From contig JBAIZL010000005.1 in the NCBI GenBank assembly GCA_036971475.1, positions 174,711,386 through 174,775,385 on the forward strand: 64,000 bases of DNA. The letters are read 5' to 3'. Below, piece after piece: positions 62,024 to 64,000 of this stretch. The DNA is from Prosapia bicincta (taxonomy: Eukaryota > Arthropoda > Insecta > Hemiptera > Cercopidae). Below the pieces are notes generated by a model, which worked only from the letters and a program-made list of their open reading frames with translations, was not told the origin of the DNA and ran no database searches. Position numbers and translations under genes: made by a program. The first letter of the stretch is position 1, and every line of letters starts with the position of its first letter.

Positions 62024-62440
62024 ATGTGTAAATAACATTTTCTTTAACACGAATTTGTATTTTATTTTTCTTTAAAAATTGAAAGCTTTTTGCTGATTGG
62101 CAGTATCAGCATTATCAAAACTTGCTAAGTACCTTAGTTGCAAGTGTGTATATATATGTTTTTCTTTTGATTTGAAATTCTCATGAATTCATATTTTAAA
62201 GTCATTACTTTATTCTTAATTTTAAACTTTTAAACTACTTACGTGAATGGGTTGTCTAGTTATTATTTTCATATACTATTTTGTGTTATTTGCATTTGGA
62301 AAACGAAAACACTGATTGATGTAGTAAGAAAATTAATAAGTCTTTAAATAAGACTGATTTAATAAAATTAGTTATTATTAGAGAACTTTGTTACTTTATT
62401 TTCTTGGTTCTTAATAATATGACTTGGCATAAACCTCTAC

Positions 62441-62515
62441 TTACTAATATTTTTCAGCATCAGGTTTCCCACTAGATCAGTGCATTGTTTAATGCTGTGA
62501 GTCACGAACAAGACT
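62441..62515. repeat. Dispersed hairpin repeat (CTGATCTAGTG family)
   Basis: Minus strand TGCACTGATCTAGTGGGAAAC, then GATGCTGAAAAATATTAG. Parallel to the copies at 36.8 and 63.8 kb. Confidence 0.65.
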
Positions 62516-63796
62516 GTGGCTCAGGTGTGTTGTATTATTGTGAGTCTGTGGTGTGTCATTGTTCATAGAGTAAGGTTTATTTATGTGTTAAAATATAGTA
62601 TTTAATCGTGAGTGTGTTTTGTCAGAAGTTTTCTATTGTGTGACAGCGTTGAAGAATGCTGATTGAAGAATTGATCTAGTGTGAAAAGTATCTGCTAAAA
62701 ATATCAATAAGGAGTGGTTTTTTCCAAGTGATATCAATAAAAACATTTTTAAAAGCCTCAAGATGAGCAACAGAAAAACTGCAAGTTTTAATATTTTACT
62801 TTAGTGATATTTTTAAAACATAAGCTGGTAGACTTGTGATTTACAATCAACACAATAACACAAAAGTGTTTTACTATAAATTGAGTTTATATATATTAAA
62901 CCCTTTTTTTGAACAATATTTTTAAAAAAATTTGGTTGTTGAAGTTTTTTGAAATATGAATTATTTTTTCATTTGAAAACAATATAATTATAATTTGTAA
63001 CTATATTATTCCTGTCACAGATCTGATTTACCCCTTGAGTTTGAAAAAAATTCTACATTGCTTTTTAATTAATTATTGCATATTTGTTTGCTAAGGTTTA
63101 ATATTATTATTGTTTATCTGTTCTAAAACAAATGAATTTAACCTCCATGACTTTCCTATTTTGTAACAAACCATCTCAAATAAATCACTGATGTATCTCT
63201 GACAAATTTATTCATAGCCAATTGGCCTTTAAGGACATCTCTCTACTTAAATATCTATTATAAAAAAAGGTAATATAAATACTTTTTCAACTTCAATGGC
63301 TATGAAATGACTAGCAATTATTATGAACTATACTAACATTTTATTACAAAAAGCAATTGGCTTTTTACACTAACTTCTCTATTCACCCTTATTGCTATCC
63401 CTCTCTTCTCTTCCCAACCCAATTTTTCATCTATTTCTTTTTCCCAATTTCTCTCTTTTGTCATTGTTTTTTAATGGATCAATATAGTTTCTCAAAGACC
63501 GATTAGATATTCCTGATTTTTAATTTGCTCCATTTTATGACCTTTCTACTGATTCTGGCTTGTTCTTCTCTGTATCTCCATAGATTTTTTTTATGAATGT
63601 TAGTGTACCCTTTCAACCACCCGTATCAACTTCTACAGTTTTTGTTATTTTTTCAAAGTTGTATCAATAAATGACTTCTTCAGTAGTGTATTATTGTTGC
63701 ATGTATTGTGTTTGTTCTTCTCCATATGTCATTATGCTTCACTCCAGAGTAGAGCTCTGTTATTATTACACTTTTGGTATTAACTTAGTAAAAAAA
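62516..63796. other. Intergenic sequence, nothing recognised
   Basis: No coding or clear repeat structure. The pyrimidine-rich part around 63360-63660 has no readable frame. Confidence 0.45.
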
Positions 63797-63915
63797 CCAC
63801 TACTTACTGATATTTTTCAGCAGACGCGTTTTGCACTAGGTGAGTCATGAACAAGCATTGAACAATGGAATGACCTAGTGTCAAATGCTGATAAATATCA
63901 GTAGGTAGTAGTTTT
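63797..63915. repeat. Palindromic copy of the CTGATCTAGTG-family repeat
   Basis: Inverted arms such as CTACTTACTGATATTTTTCA and TGATAAATATCAGTAGGTAG. The left arm read on the minus strand contains AAACGCGTCTGCTG. Confidence 0.7.
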
Positions 63916-64000
63916 TTTGCCAAGTTAATACCAAAAGTGTAAATATTGAAAGACCTCAAAACGTATAAAATAAAAAATCTGTTAATATGTATTTCTTTTT

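Overview
The window looks like nuclear DNA from an arthropod, most probably an insect. It is AT-rich, its genes are split by long introns with GT-AG junctions, and it is crowded with DNA transposons (Tc1/mariner, Tigger/pogo, piggyBac-like, hAT), Penelope-like elements and an LTR retrotransposon. A BMP9/10-type ligand gene fits an insect that kept this ligand class (it is absent from Drosophila). I cannot name the species; an order-level guess would not be supported by the sequence.

Three host genes are recognisable, each incomplete at its 5' end. (1) On the + strand, four 3'-terminal coding exons (761-12168) of an ankyrin-repeat gene of the ANKRD28/44/52 type, the regulatory subunits of protein phosphatase 6. 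(2) On the - strand, four exons (43902 down to 30898) of a BMP-family growth factor. They carry the end of the prodomain, a furin site RKKR and a complete seven-cysteine knot domain closest in my recollection to BMP9/10. (3) On the + strand, two exons (52491-58728) of an FAD-dependent polyamine oxidase of the spermine oxidase / N1-acetylpolyamine oxidase / anon-37Cs type. Every exon pair joins in a compatible reading phase. The ankyrin and BMP genes are tail to tail, about 18.7 kb apart. The BMP and oxidase genes are divergent, and their 5' exons and promoters probably lie between 43.9 and 52.5 kb.

Most of the rest is mobile DNA. The second ankyrin intron shown (1434-7781) holds a 5'-truncated Penelope-like element, a mariner remnant and a non-LTR reverse-transcriptase remnant. 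The third intron holds two piggyBac-like MITEs. The 12.2-30.9 kb desert holds a Tigger-type element, two more piggyBac-like MITEs, a long-TIR mariner MITE and a nearly complete but broken Tc1/mariner element. The BMP introns hold a Penelope fragment, a Tigger MITE and a very young LTR retrotransposon (36986-42591; nearly identical 1.49-kb LTRs, ATAC target duplication, almost no pol). The oxidase intron holds a solo LTR and a hAT MITE nested inside a Tigger-type element.

The most interesting signal is a set of small hairpin-rich repeats, several beside GIY-YIG Penelope coding remnants and several in head-to-head palindromes. They carry hammerhead-ribozyme-like cores (CUGANGA, stem II, GAAA, short stem III). 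Two copies, 33737-33782 (-) and 48021-48063 (+), can be folded by hand into all three hammerhead helices. Hammerheads in Penelope-like elements have been described before; the diversity of families within one locus here is what deserves testing.
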